Assembly (NCBI GenBank): GCA_002898255.1
Contig: BEIE01000001.1
Span: 992,001 to 1,056,000, forward strand
DNA length: 64,000 nt
Direction: 5' to 3'
From: a bacterium HR28
GTDB lineage: Bacteria > Chloroflexota > Chloroflexia > Thermomicrobiales > Thermomicrobiaceae
Positions 35,684-44,652 of this stretch are shown piece after piece. The position numbers and the translations under genes are program-made. A model generated the notes under the pieces. It did no database searches. It was not told where the DNA came from and was given only the letters and a program-made list of their open reading frames with translations. The stretch's first letter is position 1. The number at the start of each line of letters is the position of its first letter.

Positions 35684-36892
35684 TCAGCGGCTCGTTGCCG
35701 TCAGGCGCTCGCCGGAAGCGCTGGCGAGTGCTGGGCGGCGGAAGACCCAGGCGGGTACGACCCAACAGAGTGCGAGTGCAGCGAGGAGAGCCGTTGCGTT
35801 TGAGGCCAGCGCGAGCTGGAGACCGATACGGTCGGCAATCCAACCGGTCACGGGCGCGCCGATGCCCCCAGTGACGAATCCCATACCGAGGATGAAGCCG
35901 GAGGCGACGCCGGTTCGCCCGGGTAACAGTCGCTGCGCTGCCACCAGTGTGATCGAGATTGAGGCGTCAGCGAGTAAGCCGAAGGCCGCCGCAGCGATCA
36001 GCCCGAGCGGACCACCGCTCGCGGCGAAGGCCAAGAGAGCGGGGACGGCAAGGAGGAGCGAGCCCAGGAGGACCCGCCAGGAGCTCAGACGATCGGCCAG
36101 GATCCCTCCCAGGAGCGTTCCTAGTGCACCACTAGCCACGATGACAGTTGCAACCACGCCGTACAAGAGTTCATACCCCATTTCTCGATACCAGACAGGG
36201 GCGAAGGTCGCGACGGTCATGAACGTCCAGCTGCGCAACATGACAATCGCCAGGATCGGCGCGAGAGCGCGCCAGTCTGTCCGATGTGGGGAAGCCTGGT
36301 GAGACCGCTGGCTGGACGAAGCCTCAGTGAAGCGACCGAGTCCCCAACGGACGAGTATGGCGGCGAGGAGTCCAAGGGGGAGCGCGACCAGTGTTCCGGC
36401 CGACCCAAAGGCGCGAAACACCAGGGCACCAACCAACGGACCTAGCGCGTACCCCACGGTGCCGCTGACGGTGTAAACGGACATTGTCGTGTTCCGATGC
36501 TGTTCGGGGGCAAGTTGTGCGGCACGGGAGGCACCGACCGGGTGGTACGCTCCCGAACCGAGGCCGGCCAGAAACGCCACCGGATAGAGGAGCTCTGGAT
36601 GATGGACAAACCCGTAGAGACTCAGGAGGAGTCCGGACCAGGCCAGGCTCAACGGCGCGAGATGTCGCACGCCCCAGCGGTCGGCAAGATACCCGAAGAG
36701 CGGCTGGGTCAGGGAGACAGCGGCGGTATAGGCGAGGGCGAGTGCGCCGATCGCCCCGTAGTCGAGCTTGAGCTCGAGTGCTAATAGCGGGTAGAGCGCT
36801 GGCAGAAGTCCACTCATAAAATCGACGCTGAAGTGCCCGAGCATAAAGGTCGCCAGTCGAGCACGCTGCCAGTAGCCTCGAGCGAGGTGCAT
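35684..36892 (-). CDS. MFS transporter, fosmidomycin-resistance-like
   Basis: 402 residues with about 12 membrane helices. 'LGHFSVDFMSGLLPALYPLLALEL' and 'GSGAYHPVGASRAAQLAP' resemble the Fsr group of major facilitator exporters. It probably exports a small molecule by proton antiport; the substrate is unknown. GGGAGG stands 6 nt before the ATG. The 363 bp upstream separate it from a divergent oxidoreductase gene. Confidence 0.8.
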   Translation of the reverse strand: MHLARGYWQRARLATFMLGHFSVDFMSGLLPALYPLLALELKLDYGAIGALALAYTAAVSLTQPLFGYLADRWGVRHLAPLSLAWSGLLLSLYGFVHHPELLYPVAFLAGLGSGAYHPVGASRAAQLAPEQHRNTTMSVYTVSGTVGYALGPLVGALVFRAFGSAGTLVALPLGLLAAILVRWGLGRFTEASSSQRSHQASPHRTDWRALAPILAIVMLRSWTFMTVATFAPVWYREMGYELLYGVVATVIVASGALGTLLGGILADRLSSWRVLLGSLLLAVPALLAFAASGGPLGLIAAAAFGLLADASISITLVAAQRLLPGRTGVASGFILGMGFVTGGIGAPVTGWIADRIGLQLALASNATALLAALALCWVVPAWVFRRPALASASGERLTATSR

Positions 36893-37255
36893 CTCGAACC
36901 TCCCGCGCGATCCTAACGCAAGAAGAGGAAGATGCGTACGGGAGAGCGCCAGTTTCTTGGCCGCTCTCTGCTCCTGGAACCTGTCGCTACACTGGGCACG
37001 GTGATCGCATGACGATGGTCAAGCGTGCCTGGAGTACCGCTATCGTGGGGGACAGGGTGAGGAGATGGGGCACGAAGATCTGGTCCGAGGAAAAAGCTGC
37101 TGGACTGAACAGCGCAATCCTCTGTGTTGCGCGTGTAGCGGATGTTGTTCGGCGAAGTTCTTCGCCCCTCCGTGGTCTTGCCCCCTTGTCGATGGTGACG
37201 TTCTCGGCGAAAAAGTGAGGTGCGCGCTTTGACGTGCCAGAAGGGAGGGGGCGAG
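36893..37255. other. intergenic region between divergent MFS and LLM genes
   Basis: 363 bp without a supported gene. A short GGCGAA/TTCGCC hairpin lies near 37151-37165, but I see no strong promoter pair. It presumably contains the promoters of both flanking genes. Confidence 0.35.
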
Positions 37256-38188
37256 ATGCCTGAGTCGTCGCGTCGAAGGCCACTTGAGGTCGGTATCCTC
37301 GTGCCACAAGGCGAATTTCGCTGGAATGGACGGCTTCCGCGGTGGACTGACCTCAAGGCGATGGCTCGTCTGGCCGAGGATATCGGTCTGGACTCACTGT
37401 GGGTTGTGGATCACCTGCTGTATCGAACGCCGGATGGTGAGCCAGAGGGGATCTGGGAGTGTTGGTCCTTGCTTTCCGCCTTTGCCGCTGTAACCGAGCG
37501 GATCACACTGGGAACGCTCGTTGTCTGTACGAATTGGCGCAACCCTGCGCTCATCGCCAAGATGGCCGAGACGGTCGACGAGATCAGCGGTGGTCGCCTG
37601 ATCCTCGGCCTCGGCGCCGGTAACACCGAGCAGGAGTTCCGCCGGTTCGGCTTTCCTTGGGAGCGACGTGTGAGTCGTTTTGCTGAGGCGCTCCATATAA
37701 TCCATGGCCTGTTGCGGAATGGCTGGATCGATTTTGCTGGGGAGTTCTACACCGTACGTGACTGTCTGCTACGCCCCCGTGGTCCGAGGCCGCAAGGTTT
37801 GCCGATCCTAATCGGTGGTAACGGGCCACGGGTTCTGCGTCTAGCTGCACGCTACGCGGATATTTGGAACACGTACTACGACTTCACTGGGAATCGCGCG
37901 GCTGGCCTTGGTCCACAGTTGGAGGCGTTCCGCGCTGCGTGCGTGGCCGAGGGACGGGATCCGAGCACGGTGACGCTATCTGCCTCCGCACTTGTCGCTT
38001 TTCCTGGTCATGGCCGCATCTACGGGGTGGTTGCTGATCCAGTCCGTGGGACGCCGGAGGAGATCGCAGAAGAATTCCGGGCCTACGCGCGTGCTGGCGT
38101 CCGCCACTTGCAGCTTCGCATCGAGCCCAATACGCTCGAGGGACTTGAGCAACTCGGCCGGGTGCTGGAGGTGCTTGACCGCGGGTGA
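37256..38188 (+). CDS. LLM-class (F420-type) flavin-dependent oxidoreductase
   Basis: 310 residues of the luciferase-like superfamily: 'LAEDIGLDSLWVVDHLLYR', 'ERITLGTLVVCTNWRNPALIAKMAETVDEISGGRLILGLGAGN' and 'LPILIGGNGPRVLRLAARYADIWN' are clear. Probably F420- or FMN-dependent; substrate unknown. It is not a close copy of the protein at 28725. The ATG at 37256 follows AAGGGAGGGGG. Confidence 0.85.
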   Translation: MPESSRRRPLEVGILVPQGEFRWNGRLPRWTDLKAMARLAEDIGLDSLWVVDHLLYRTPDGEPEGIWECWSLLSAFAAVTERITLGTLVVCTNWRNPALIAKMAETVDEISGGRLILGLGAGNTEQEFRRFGFPWERRVSRFAEALHIIHGLLRNGWIDFAGEFYTVRDCLLRPRGPRPQGLPILIGGNGPRVLRLAARYADIWNTYYDFTGNRAAGLGPQLEAFRAACVAEGRDPSTVTLSASALVAFPGHGRIYGVVADPVRGTPEEIAEEFRAYARAGVRHLQLRIEPNTLEGLEQLGRVLEVLDRG

Positions 38189-38489
38189 GGTGTGTCTCAC
38201 CTCTCACGAACGTGCCTGCCCGTGTCACCGAAAGACGATGAGCATTTCGTCTCCGTTCTGCGCCACTAGATTGCACAGTGGCAAGGGTAAGAGTGTTTGC
38301 CTCCTCAACGGGAGCAGATTGGGTAAATGATGCTCAGGATGTGCGGTATATTGAGAATATTTCGTGCCCTTCAGTGTGCATAAAGCATTGCAGTTTGCCC
38401 AGTGGTGAATGGCTTTCAGAGGAGCAAGGTTCACACGATGTCGGTTTGTGCCCGGAACGATCCGTGCTCGGCCAGCAAAACGCACTGTC
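38189..38489. other. gap between two convergent genes with an AT-rich patch
   Basis: 301 bp between two 3' ends. The centre (about 38330-38400) is clearly richer in A+T than its surroundings and contains the perfect inverted repeat ATATT-GAG-AATAT (38348-38360). No reading frame or promoter pair is convincing. A small RNA, a vanished gene or a protein-binding site are possible. Confidence 0.35.
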
Positions 38490-39146
38490 TCACGGCTGTT
38501 CCCTTTGGCCTGCTTCCTGGGGGTAGCGATCTGGCGAGAGCGGTCGCTGCCGGCGCGTACGCCAGTAGCGATATGTGAGGAGAGCCAGGACGATGCCAGC
38601 GACAGCGGCGAGCCCTGCGACAATCGTGGTGTAACGGTCTACCCAAATGACGACGGATTCCCAATTTTCCCCGAGTAACCAGCCGCTCCCGATAAGGAGT
38701 GTGTTCCACACCGCGCTTCCGACAATCGTCAAGAGGCTAAAGCGCCAAAACGGCATGCGGAATGTCCCGGCGGGAACAGACACTACGCTCCGTGCGACAG
38801 GGACTAACCGTCCCCAGAGGACGAGCAGTGGTCCCCAGCGGAGAAACCAACGATCCGCAGTGCCCAGCTTGCTTGCATCGAGTCGTAGCCAGCGCCCGTA
38901 GCGAAGAAGGAGGGAGCGTCCGCCATAACGCCCAGCCGCGTAAAGGATCAGGGCACCCGTGTAGGATCCGAGCGTAGCAATTCCAACGGCAAAGCGGATA
39001 TCGAGGTGGCTGCGGCCAGCGAGGAACCCAGCCAAGGGAAGGATCACCTCAGAGGGAATCGGCGGAAAGACGGTTTCCAAGACAAGTAGGAGGAACAAGC
39101 CCAGATAGCCAAGCGTGATGAGGATCTCGGTGATCCAGCTATCCAC
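38490..39146 (-). CDS. DedA-family membrane protein
   Basis: 218 residues with four to five hydrophobic helices. 'LLLVLETVFPPIPSEVILPLAGFLAGR' and 'RWFLRWGPLLVLWGRLVPVARSVVSVPAGTFRMPFWRF' hold the conserved Glu/Pro and Arg residues of the DedA (SNARE-associated) family. Members act as lipid scramblases/flippases, for example for undecaprenyl phosphate, and support membrane homeostasis. The GTG start at 39146 is preferred because the upstream 37 codons lack family resemblance. Confidence 0.85.
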   Translation of the reverse strand: MDSWITEILITLGYLGLFLLLVLETVFPPIPSEVILPLAGFLAGRSHLDIRFAVGIATLGSYTGALILYAAGRYGGRSLLLRYGRWLRLDASKLGTADRWFLRWGPLLVLWGRLVPVARSVVSVPAGTFRMPFWRFSLLTIVGSAVWNTLLIGSGWLLGENWESVVIWVDRYTTIVAGLAAVAGIVLALLTYRYWRTRRQRPLSPDRYPQEAGQREQP

Positions 39147-39587
39147 GTCTGTTCCGTCCTCTCTCCCCCGCTCCTGTTCGCTCGCGCTGCCACGTGTCCC
39201 AATTGGCGGACAGAACAAGAAGCGCTGTGTGGCGATGCGCCGCGCGTGTCTTGCCAAGCTTACAGTCTATGACGAGCAGAGACGTATGGCAGAGGAACTA
39301 AGGGAGAGCCTAAACGCACCCCAAACGGGCTGGTGGAGCCGGTGCCGCCCACTCACACCGCTGCGTTTTCCCGTGGCAACGGGTTGCGTCTGGCGGGCGG
39401 ATACCGTCCCTGTGCCTCGGCGTGAGAGGCGAAGAAATCCTGACCAGCATCGTACTTGATGCGAGGCGAAGGATGAGAACAGTGGTGGATGCGCCTCAGC
39501 CACGTGTGACGCTTGCGTCTGTCACACTTCGTCTCACGGGGGAAGAGTGCATGACGCAGCTGCCGGGACGCTACGCACGCGATCTGC
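39147..39587. other. 441-bp gap upstream of the DedA gene
   Basis: Lies between the DedA start and the stop of the sugar-acid dehydratase gene, both minus strand. It contains a CCCGT/ACGGG hairpin near 39370-39383 and no clear gene. The DedA promoter should be here, but no consensus pair stands out. Confidence 0.3.
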
Positions 39588-40787
39588 CTAGTTATCCCAG
39601 GCGAGTTCTCGCTCCTCGTCAATTTTGGCAGGATCGAGCTCAACTCCCATCCCGGGGCGCTCTGGTACATGGATTACCCCATTTTCTGGCTGAATCGGCT
39701 CTCGGAAGAAGAACTGCAAGAGCTCGTTCCATTTGAGCAGGTACTCTACCCAGGGTGCGACCGGTTCGGGGAGAGCGGCGAGCAGCTGTACCGTCGCGGG
39801 AACTGAATGGCCGTGCGGGATCATCGGGATGCCATGTGTACTTGCCAGCACGGCGATCTTCAGGGTCTCTGAGATTCCCCCGGCCCAGTAGATGTCAGGT
39901 TGGATGACGTCCACAGCGCCACGCACGAGCCAGGGCAGGAATCCCCAGCGGGTGTATTCGTGTTCACCGCCGGCAATTGGGATCGGTGATCGAGCACGGA
40001 GCGCCGCGTACGCCTCGAGCTGATCGGGCAGGAATGGCTCTTCGATCCAATAAAGACGCAACGGGGCTAGTTCGCGAACCGCGGCGAGCGCGTAAGCCCA
40101 GTCCCAACTCATCCAGGCGTCGAGCATAAGCTCCACTTCTTCCCCGACTGCGTCCCGCAACGCGCTGAAGAGTGCCAGAGTGCGGCGCAGCCCCTCGCGG
40201 CCGTCGGCTGGTCCCCAGCGCGGGAACCACTTCTGCGCGCGAAAACCTTCGGCTTTGAGCTGACGGGCGAGTGCCGTTGCGCGATCCAGTTCAAGTGAAA
40301 AACCGAGCGTACTGGCGTAGACGGGTAGTTCCGTGCGGACTGGCCCCCCGAGCAACCGGTGGACTGGAGCATCGTCCCAGCGCCCGCGCAGATCCCAAAG
40401 AGCGCAGTCGATCGCCGAGATCGCCATCATGACGGCCCCTTTGCGTCCGTGCACTTGGGATCGGTAGAGTACATCCCACCGGCGCTCAATGGCGAGCGGA
40501 TCGGTGCCGAGAAGACGTGGGCGGAGCTGTGTGCCGATCACCAGTGCAACGTCACGGGTGAGTGGGCCAGCCAGGCCGTGTACTCCCTCGTCCGTCTCAA
40601 TTTCAAGGAAGATTTGGCGCAGCCGGTACGGGCCGGGACCGTCCTGTTCGGGGAGCCACCACTCGCGTGGGTCGGCCCGATGTTCGGGGTAGATATCGAG
40701 TGGCCGCGCCAGGCGCTGCTCCCAGAACTCGCCGCGGTAGTGGAAGGTCCCCGTAACTTCGCGTAGTCGTACTCTGGTGATCCGCAT
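39588..40787 (-). CDS. enolase-superfamily sugar-acid dehydratase, L-rhamnonate-dehydratase-like
   Basis: 399 residues of the mandelate racemase/muconate lactonising group. Metal ligands appear in 'LMLDAWMSWDW', 'YWIEEPFLPDQ' and 'PIAGGEHEYTRWG', with the catalytic His in 'MIPHGHSVPATVQLL'. The N-terminal 'PLDIYPEHR' and C-terminal 'NGVIHVPERPGMGVEL' resemble RhmD. It would dehydrate an aldonic acid such as L-rhamnonate to the 2-keto-3-deoxy acid. The upstream gene, 6 bp away, encodes a tartrate/malate-type dehydrogenase, so the real substrate may be another hydroxy acid. Confidence 0.8.
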   Translation of the reverse strand: MRITRVRLREVTGTFHYRGEFWEQRLARPLDIYPEHRADPREWWLPEQDGPGPYRLRQIFLEIETDEGVHGLAGPLTRDVALVIGTQLRPRLLGTDPLAIERRWDVLYRSQVHGRKGAVMMAISAIDCALWDLRGRWDDAPVHRLLGGPVRTELPVYASTLGFSLELDRATALARQLKAEGFRAQKWFPRWGPADGREGLRRTLALFSALRDAVGEEVELMLDAWMSWDWAYALAAVRELAPLRLYWIEEPFLPDQLEAYAALRARSPIPIAGGEHEYTRWGFLPWLVRGAVDVIQPDIYWAGGISETLKIAVLASTHGIPMIPHGHSVPATVQLLAALPEPVAPWVEYLLKWNELLQFFFREPIQPENGVIHVPERPGMGVELDPAKIDEERELAWDN

Positions 40788-40793
40788 GGGATC

Positions 40794-41855
40794 CTACTCC
40801 GTTAGGAGCTCGATGATCCGCTCGGCGACCTGGTCGGTTGTTGCGTTTCCACCCAAGTCTGGCGTTAAGACCTTCCCTTCCTGGGTTAGCCGCTCGAGTG
40901 CCCGCATGATGCGCGCTGCTGCGGTGTGGAGTCCGAGGTGCTCGAGCATCATTGCCCCGGCCCAGATGGTGCCGATGGGGTTGGCGATTCCTCGCCCTGC
41001 GATGTCGGGGGCACTGCCATGCACCGGCTCAAAGAGGGAGGGGTACCGTCGATCGAAGGCGAGGTTAGCACTGGGTGGCAGGCCCAAGCTACCCATGAGT
41101 GCGCCGCCAAGATCGGTGAGGATGTCAGCAAAGAGGTTACTCCCCACGACGACGTCGAAGCGCTCTGGCGCTCGGACCATGAGGGCGGCTGCGGCATCGA
41201 CGAGCAGGGACGTGACGGTGACATCGGGGTAGTCGCGTGCGACCTCGTGGACGACCTCATCCCAGAGCACCATGCCGAAGCGCTGGGCGTTGGACTTGGT
41301 GATGCTGGTCAGATGCTTGCGTCGTGTGCGGGCAAGCTCGAAGGCGTAGCGGACAACCCGTTCGACGTTGAAGCGGGAGAAGACAGCGGTTTCCAGAGCG
41401 ACCTCGTGAGGCGTTCCTTCATGGACGCGTCCACCGACACCGGCGTACTCGCCTTCGGTGTTCTCGCGGATGAAGACCATGTCGATGTCCTGTGGGCCCT
41501 TGTCGCGGAGTGGTCCGCGGATGCCGGGGAGGAGCCGGATGGGACGGACATTGACGAACAGGTCGAAGCGCTTGCGGATTGGTAGAAGGAGGCCCCAGAG
41601 CGTGACATAGTCTGGGATGCGCGGGGGGTCGCCGACGGCGCCGAGGTAGATCGCATCGAACTGGCTGAGTTGATCGAGTCCGTCTGGGGGCATCATGGCG
41701 CCGGTGGCGCGGTAGTAATCGGATCCCCAAGGGAAGACATGCCAGGTGAGCACCGCCTGGCCAGCCACGGCTGCTTCCAGAACGCGTTGGCCGGCAGGGA
41801 CGACCTCCTTACCCACGCCGTCACCAGGAATCACAGCGATGCGAAACTGTTGCAT
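40794..41855 (-). CDS. isocitrate/isopropylmalate-family dehydrogenase, tartrate or D-malate type
   Basis: 353 residues. 'IAVIPGDGVGKEVVPAGQRVLEA' at the start, 'FDLFVNVRPIRLLPGI', 'FIRENTEGEYAGVGGRVHEGT' and 'FEPVHGSAPDIAGRGIANPIG' place it among NAD- and Mn-dependent hydroxyacid decarboxylating dehydrogenases; the 'VNVRPIRLLPG' block is typical of tartrate/D-malate dehydrogenases rather than LeuB. ATG 41855 follows AAGGAGG by 5-6 nt, so an upstream extension is not used. Operon with the dehydratase 6 bp downstream. Confidence 0.82.
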   Translation of the reverse strand: MQQFRIAVIPGDGVGKEVVPAGQRVLEAAVAGQAVLTWHVFPWGSDYYRATGAMMPPDGLDQLSQFDAIYLGAVGDPPRIPDYVTLWGLLLPIRKRFDLFVNVRPIRLLPGIRGPLRDKGPQDIDMVFIRENTEGEYAGVGGRVHEGTPHEVALETAVFSRFNVERVVRYAFELARTRRKHLTSITKSNAQRFGMVLWDEVVHEVARDYPDVTVTSLLVDAAAALMVRAPERFDVVVGSNLFADILTDLGGALMGSLGLPPSANLAFDRRYPSLFEPVHGSAPDIAGRGIANPIGTIWAGAMMLEHLGLHTAAARIMRALERLTQEGKVLTPDLGGNATTDQVAERIIELLTE

Positions 41856-41948
41856 GGAACCTCCTTGCTCGATCGAGCCACTCTCCTGCATTTCGGCGGC
41901 ATCATACCGAGCGTGTGGCTTTGGGGGAAGCACGTGTGGGTACCCGGA

Positions 41949-42473
41949 TCATGAAGCGACTGCTTGGCGGAAGGCCTCAGCTGCCTCCTCATTGCGCACC
42001 ACGAAGACGATGCGCTGAGGGAGGTCTGCGCCGCTGGCAGCGTGGTCGTGCACGGCGCGGACCATGGCCTGAGCGCAGGTAGCCAGGTCGAGCCCGCCGA
42101 CGCCGGTGCCGAGAGCTGGGAAGGCAACAGAGCGCAAGCCTCGTTCTGCGCAGCGCGTCAGTGCGGCACGGGTTGCGGCGTAGACGTGCTCCGCAGTGGC
42201 GGGGATCAGCGAGCCGTCGTCTGCGTAGCCCATTGCTGCAGCGTGGATCACGGCGCGGTAGGGCAAGCGACCGGCGCTGGTGACGACTGCCTCTCCCACA
42301 CGGATAGGGCCTTGGGCCACTGCCTCGCGCTCGATCTCTTCACCCCCAGCACGCTTGATCGCACCAGCCACGCCTGATCCCATCCACAATCGATTATTCG
42401 CGGCATTCACAATGGCTTCCGTATCGACCGTCGTGATGTCGCTGATCTGGATTTCGATGGTCGGCTGGGTCAT
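41949..42473 (-). CDS. macro-domain protein (ADP-ribose binding)
   Basis: 174 residues forming a single macro domain: 'DTEAIVNAANNRLWMGSGVAGAIKRAGG' (residues about 17-45), 'GRLPYRAVIHAAAM' and 'SVAFPALGTGVGGLDL'. Such proteins bind ADP-ribose and often hydrolyse O-acetyl-ADP-ribose or remove ADP-ribose from proteins or nucleic acids. The ATG at 42473 with GGGGGA upstream matches the domain start; earlier in-frame codons are not domain-like. It precedes the dehydrogenase gene by 93 bp on the same strand. Confidence 0.88.
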   Translation of the reverse strand: MTQPTIEIQISDITTVDTEAIVNAANNRLWMGSGVAGAIKRAGGEEIEREAVAQGPIRVGEAVVTSAGRLPYRAVIHAAAMGYADDGSLIPATAEHVYAATRAALTRCAERGLRSVAFPALGTGVGGLDLATCAQAMVRAVHDHAASGADLPQRIVFVVRNEEAAEAFRQAVAS

Positions 42474-42912
42474 GGCTGTCCCCCGTTCTTTGGTGGCAGT
42501 GTTGCTCGACAACCCTGTCAGCCGAATCGTACCGCGTGGGAGCAGGCTGAGGGTGATCATCCGACCCTAACATGTGGCAGGGATGCAGGCTGTTTCCTCG
42601 TTGCACAGTGGAGCGTAGTGCTACCGGACGCGCCGGAGAATATGAGACGCGAGGGTTGTTCTCAAGCCGGTGAGCACTGGTGTGTGAAAGGAGTTGCATT
42701 GCGCAGGGACACCATGTCTAGCCGTCACCATCGCACCCCTGATCAGGCACGTGAGGAAGCACCGTACCTCCTAACCGTTGAACGCAGGCTACAAGTCAAG
42801 CGATGCATGGTGGGTTGTCGACCAAGCGGTCCCACGCTGAGGGCTCGACAAGGAAGTGAGTCCATGCCTAAATCATGGGCGGGTGGCAGGAGCATTCATG
42901 GGGGAGGTTCAC
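42474..42912. other. divergent region between macro-domain and acyl-CoA dehydrogenase genes
   Basis: 439 bp without a supported gene; it should contain promoters for both sides. On the minus strand TACGAT near 42529-42534 could be a -10 box, but no good -35 box matches it. No repeats or RNA genes seen. Confidence 0.3.
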
Positions 42913-44088
42913 ATGGACTTCACGCTGACACCTGAGCAGGCGGAGCTCCAGGCTCGGGCGCGTCGCTTCGCTGAGACGGTTGTCAAGCCCATCGCTGCGA
43001 TCTACGACCAGGAAGAGCGACATCCGCACGAGCTGATTGTGGAGGCACGTCGCGAGGGATTGACCGAGATCACCATCCCGCGGGAATACGGGGGCCGGGG
43101 GCTTGGTGTCATGGAGTTGGTGTTGGTCGCGGAGCAGCTGGCGTGGGCCTGCGCAGGCTTCACTGCGGCGGCGTGCTCCAGCTGCCTGGCAGGCGAGCCG
43201 ATCGTCATCGCCGGAACGGAGGAGCAGAAGCAGCGATGGCTTTCGAGACTCGCGGCAGGTGAGTATGCGAGCTTTGCTTTGACGGAGCCTGACGCAGGCT
43301 CGGATGTGGCAGCACTTACGACGGTCGCCGAGCGGCATGGTGATACATATGTCTTGAACGGACACAAGCGCTGGATCGGGAATGCGCCGATCGCCAGCTT
43401 CTTCGTTGTCTTTGCCAAGACCGACCCAACTGCCGGGCGGAACGGGATCAGCGTCTTTGTCGTTGAGCGTGAGAGCCCGGGGATCACGACGAGACCACTT
43501 CGCAAGCTGGGGCAGCGCGCTATCTCCAACGGGGAGATCGAGTTCCACGATGTCGTCGTGCCGGCAGCAAATTTGATCGGGCGCGAAGGGGATGGGTTCG
43601 CCATCGCCATGCAGACCCTGCGGCGGACCCGGCCCATGGTTGCTGCCTTTGGCGCGGGGATCATTCAGCGATGCTTGGACGAGTCGTTGGCGTATGCCCA
43701 GCATCGGCGGACCATGGGCCAGCCGATCATTCGTCATCAGGCGATCGGCCATAAGCTAGCCGACATGCGGATCCGGCTTGATGCGGCTCGCCAGTTGACG
43801 TATCTCGCGGCGTGGTTAGCAGATCGGGGCGAGGACAATACGCTCGCTGCGGCAGTGGCCAAGGCTTTCGCTGCGGATGCGGCAATGTGGGCGGCGACCG
43901 AAGCGGTACAGATCTTCGGCGGGAATGGATACAGCCCTGACTATCCAGTGGAGAAACTCTTCCGGGATGCAAAGCTACTTCAGATCTACGAGGGAACGAG
44001 CGAGATTCAGCGCAACGTGATCGTGCGGGAGTTGGTCCGGCTCGCTGGAAATCGGCGGCGGCAGCTCGGTCCGGAAGGAGAGGCGTGA
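42913..44088 (+). CDS. acyl-CoA dehydrogenase
   Basis: 391 residues. '[25 protein letters not shown]' at the N-terminus, '[16 protein letters not shown]' and '[13 protein letters not shown]' (FAD and substrate contacts), '[34 protein letters not shown]' with the catalytic Glu in 'YEGTSE' near the end. It introduces the 2,3 double bond in an acyl-CoA, passing electrons to ETF. Chain length is not readable. GGGGGAGG stands 6 nt before the ATG at 42913; an ATG at 42898 is an alternative. Confidence 0.93.
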   Translation: MDFTLTPEQAELQARARRFAETVVKPIAAIYDQEERHPHELIVEARREGLTEITIPREYGGRGLGVMELVLVAEQLAWACAGFTAAACSSCLAGEPIVIAGTEEQKQRWLSRLAAGEYASFALTEPDAGSDVAALTTVAERHGDTYVLNGHKRWIGNAPIASFFVVFAKTDPTAGRNGISVFVVERESPGITTRPLRKLGQRAISNGEIEFHDVVVPAANLIGREGDGFAIAMQTLRRTRPMVAAFGAGIIQRCLDESLAYAQHRRTMGQPIIRHQAIGHKLADMRIRLDAARQLTYLAAWLADRGEDNTLAAAVAKAFAADAAMWAATEAVQIFGGNGYSPDYPVEKLFRDAKLLQIYEGTSEIQRNVIVRELVRLAGNRRRQLGPEGEA

Positions 44089-44652
44089 CAGCGACGCTAC
44101 TCGCTGCACTCCGCAATCTCGGCGGGGGACGTGCGTGGTCGCTCTGGGTGAGGTGATGTTCCCAGTGTGACCGTCGTGCGTCCCCTCACCGTGGTTGCGA
44201 TGACACGTCTCATCGGGACAGTGGGACACCAGTGCATCCTGGCCAGGAGCCGCCGTCGTGGTGCCATCGGCGTCGAACGACAGGGGCGAAAACGGTGGCC
44301 GAGGCAGAATGCACAGCAAGGTTGAGCAGCAGTACCGGATGAATGATCGCGCACTGGTCTCGGGCGACCGTCGGCTGCAGGCTTCGACCTGAGGGTGCTG
44401 TGGCGCGGGCGTTTCATCGGTGGCTCTGGGATCTTGGGTGCCAGCTGCCAAGCCGGCTCTTTGCTATTCGCGACGCGTGAGGTGGTATGGACAGAACGGC
44501 AGTATGGTTCGCCCTACCGAGAGGCGCGAGCCTGTGGGGCGTCTGGGAGCAGGCCGCGCGGATGAGTGGGTAGGCTTGTCGCGGTCGTCCGGTGTGTCGC
44601 TGCGCGACGCGTCGAGTGTGGCAGACAAGCAAGTGATGAGAGAGGGAGCTTT
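44089..44652. other. 564-bp gap before the threonine-synthase-like gene
   Basis: No convincing reading frame, no tRNA and no leader with attenuator-like run of Thr codons. It may hold the promoter of the downstream gene. An AGAGGGAG ribosome site lies at its end (44641-44648). Confidence 0.35.
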
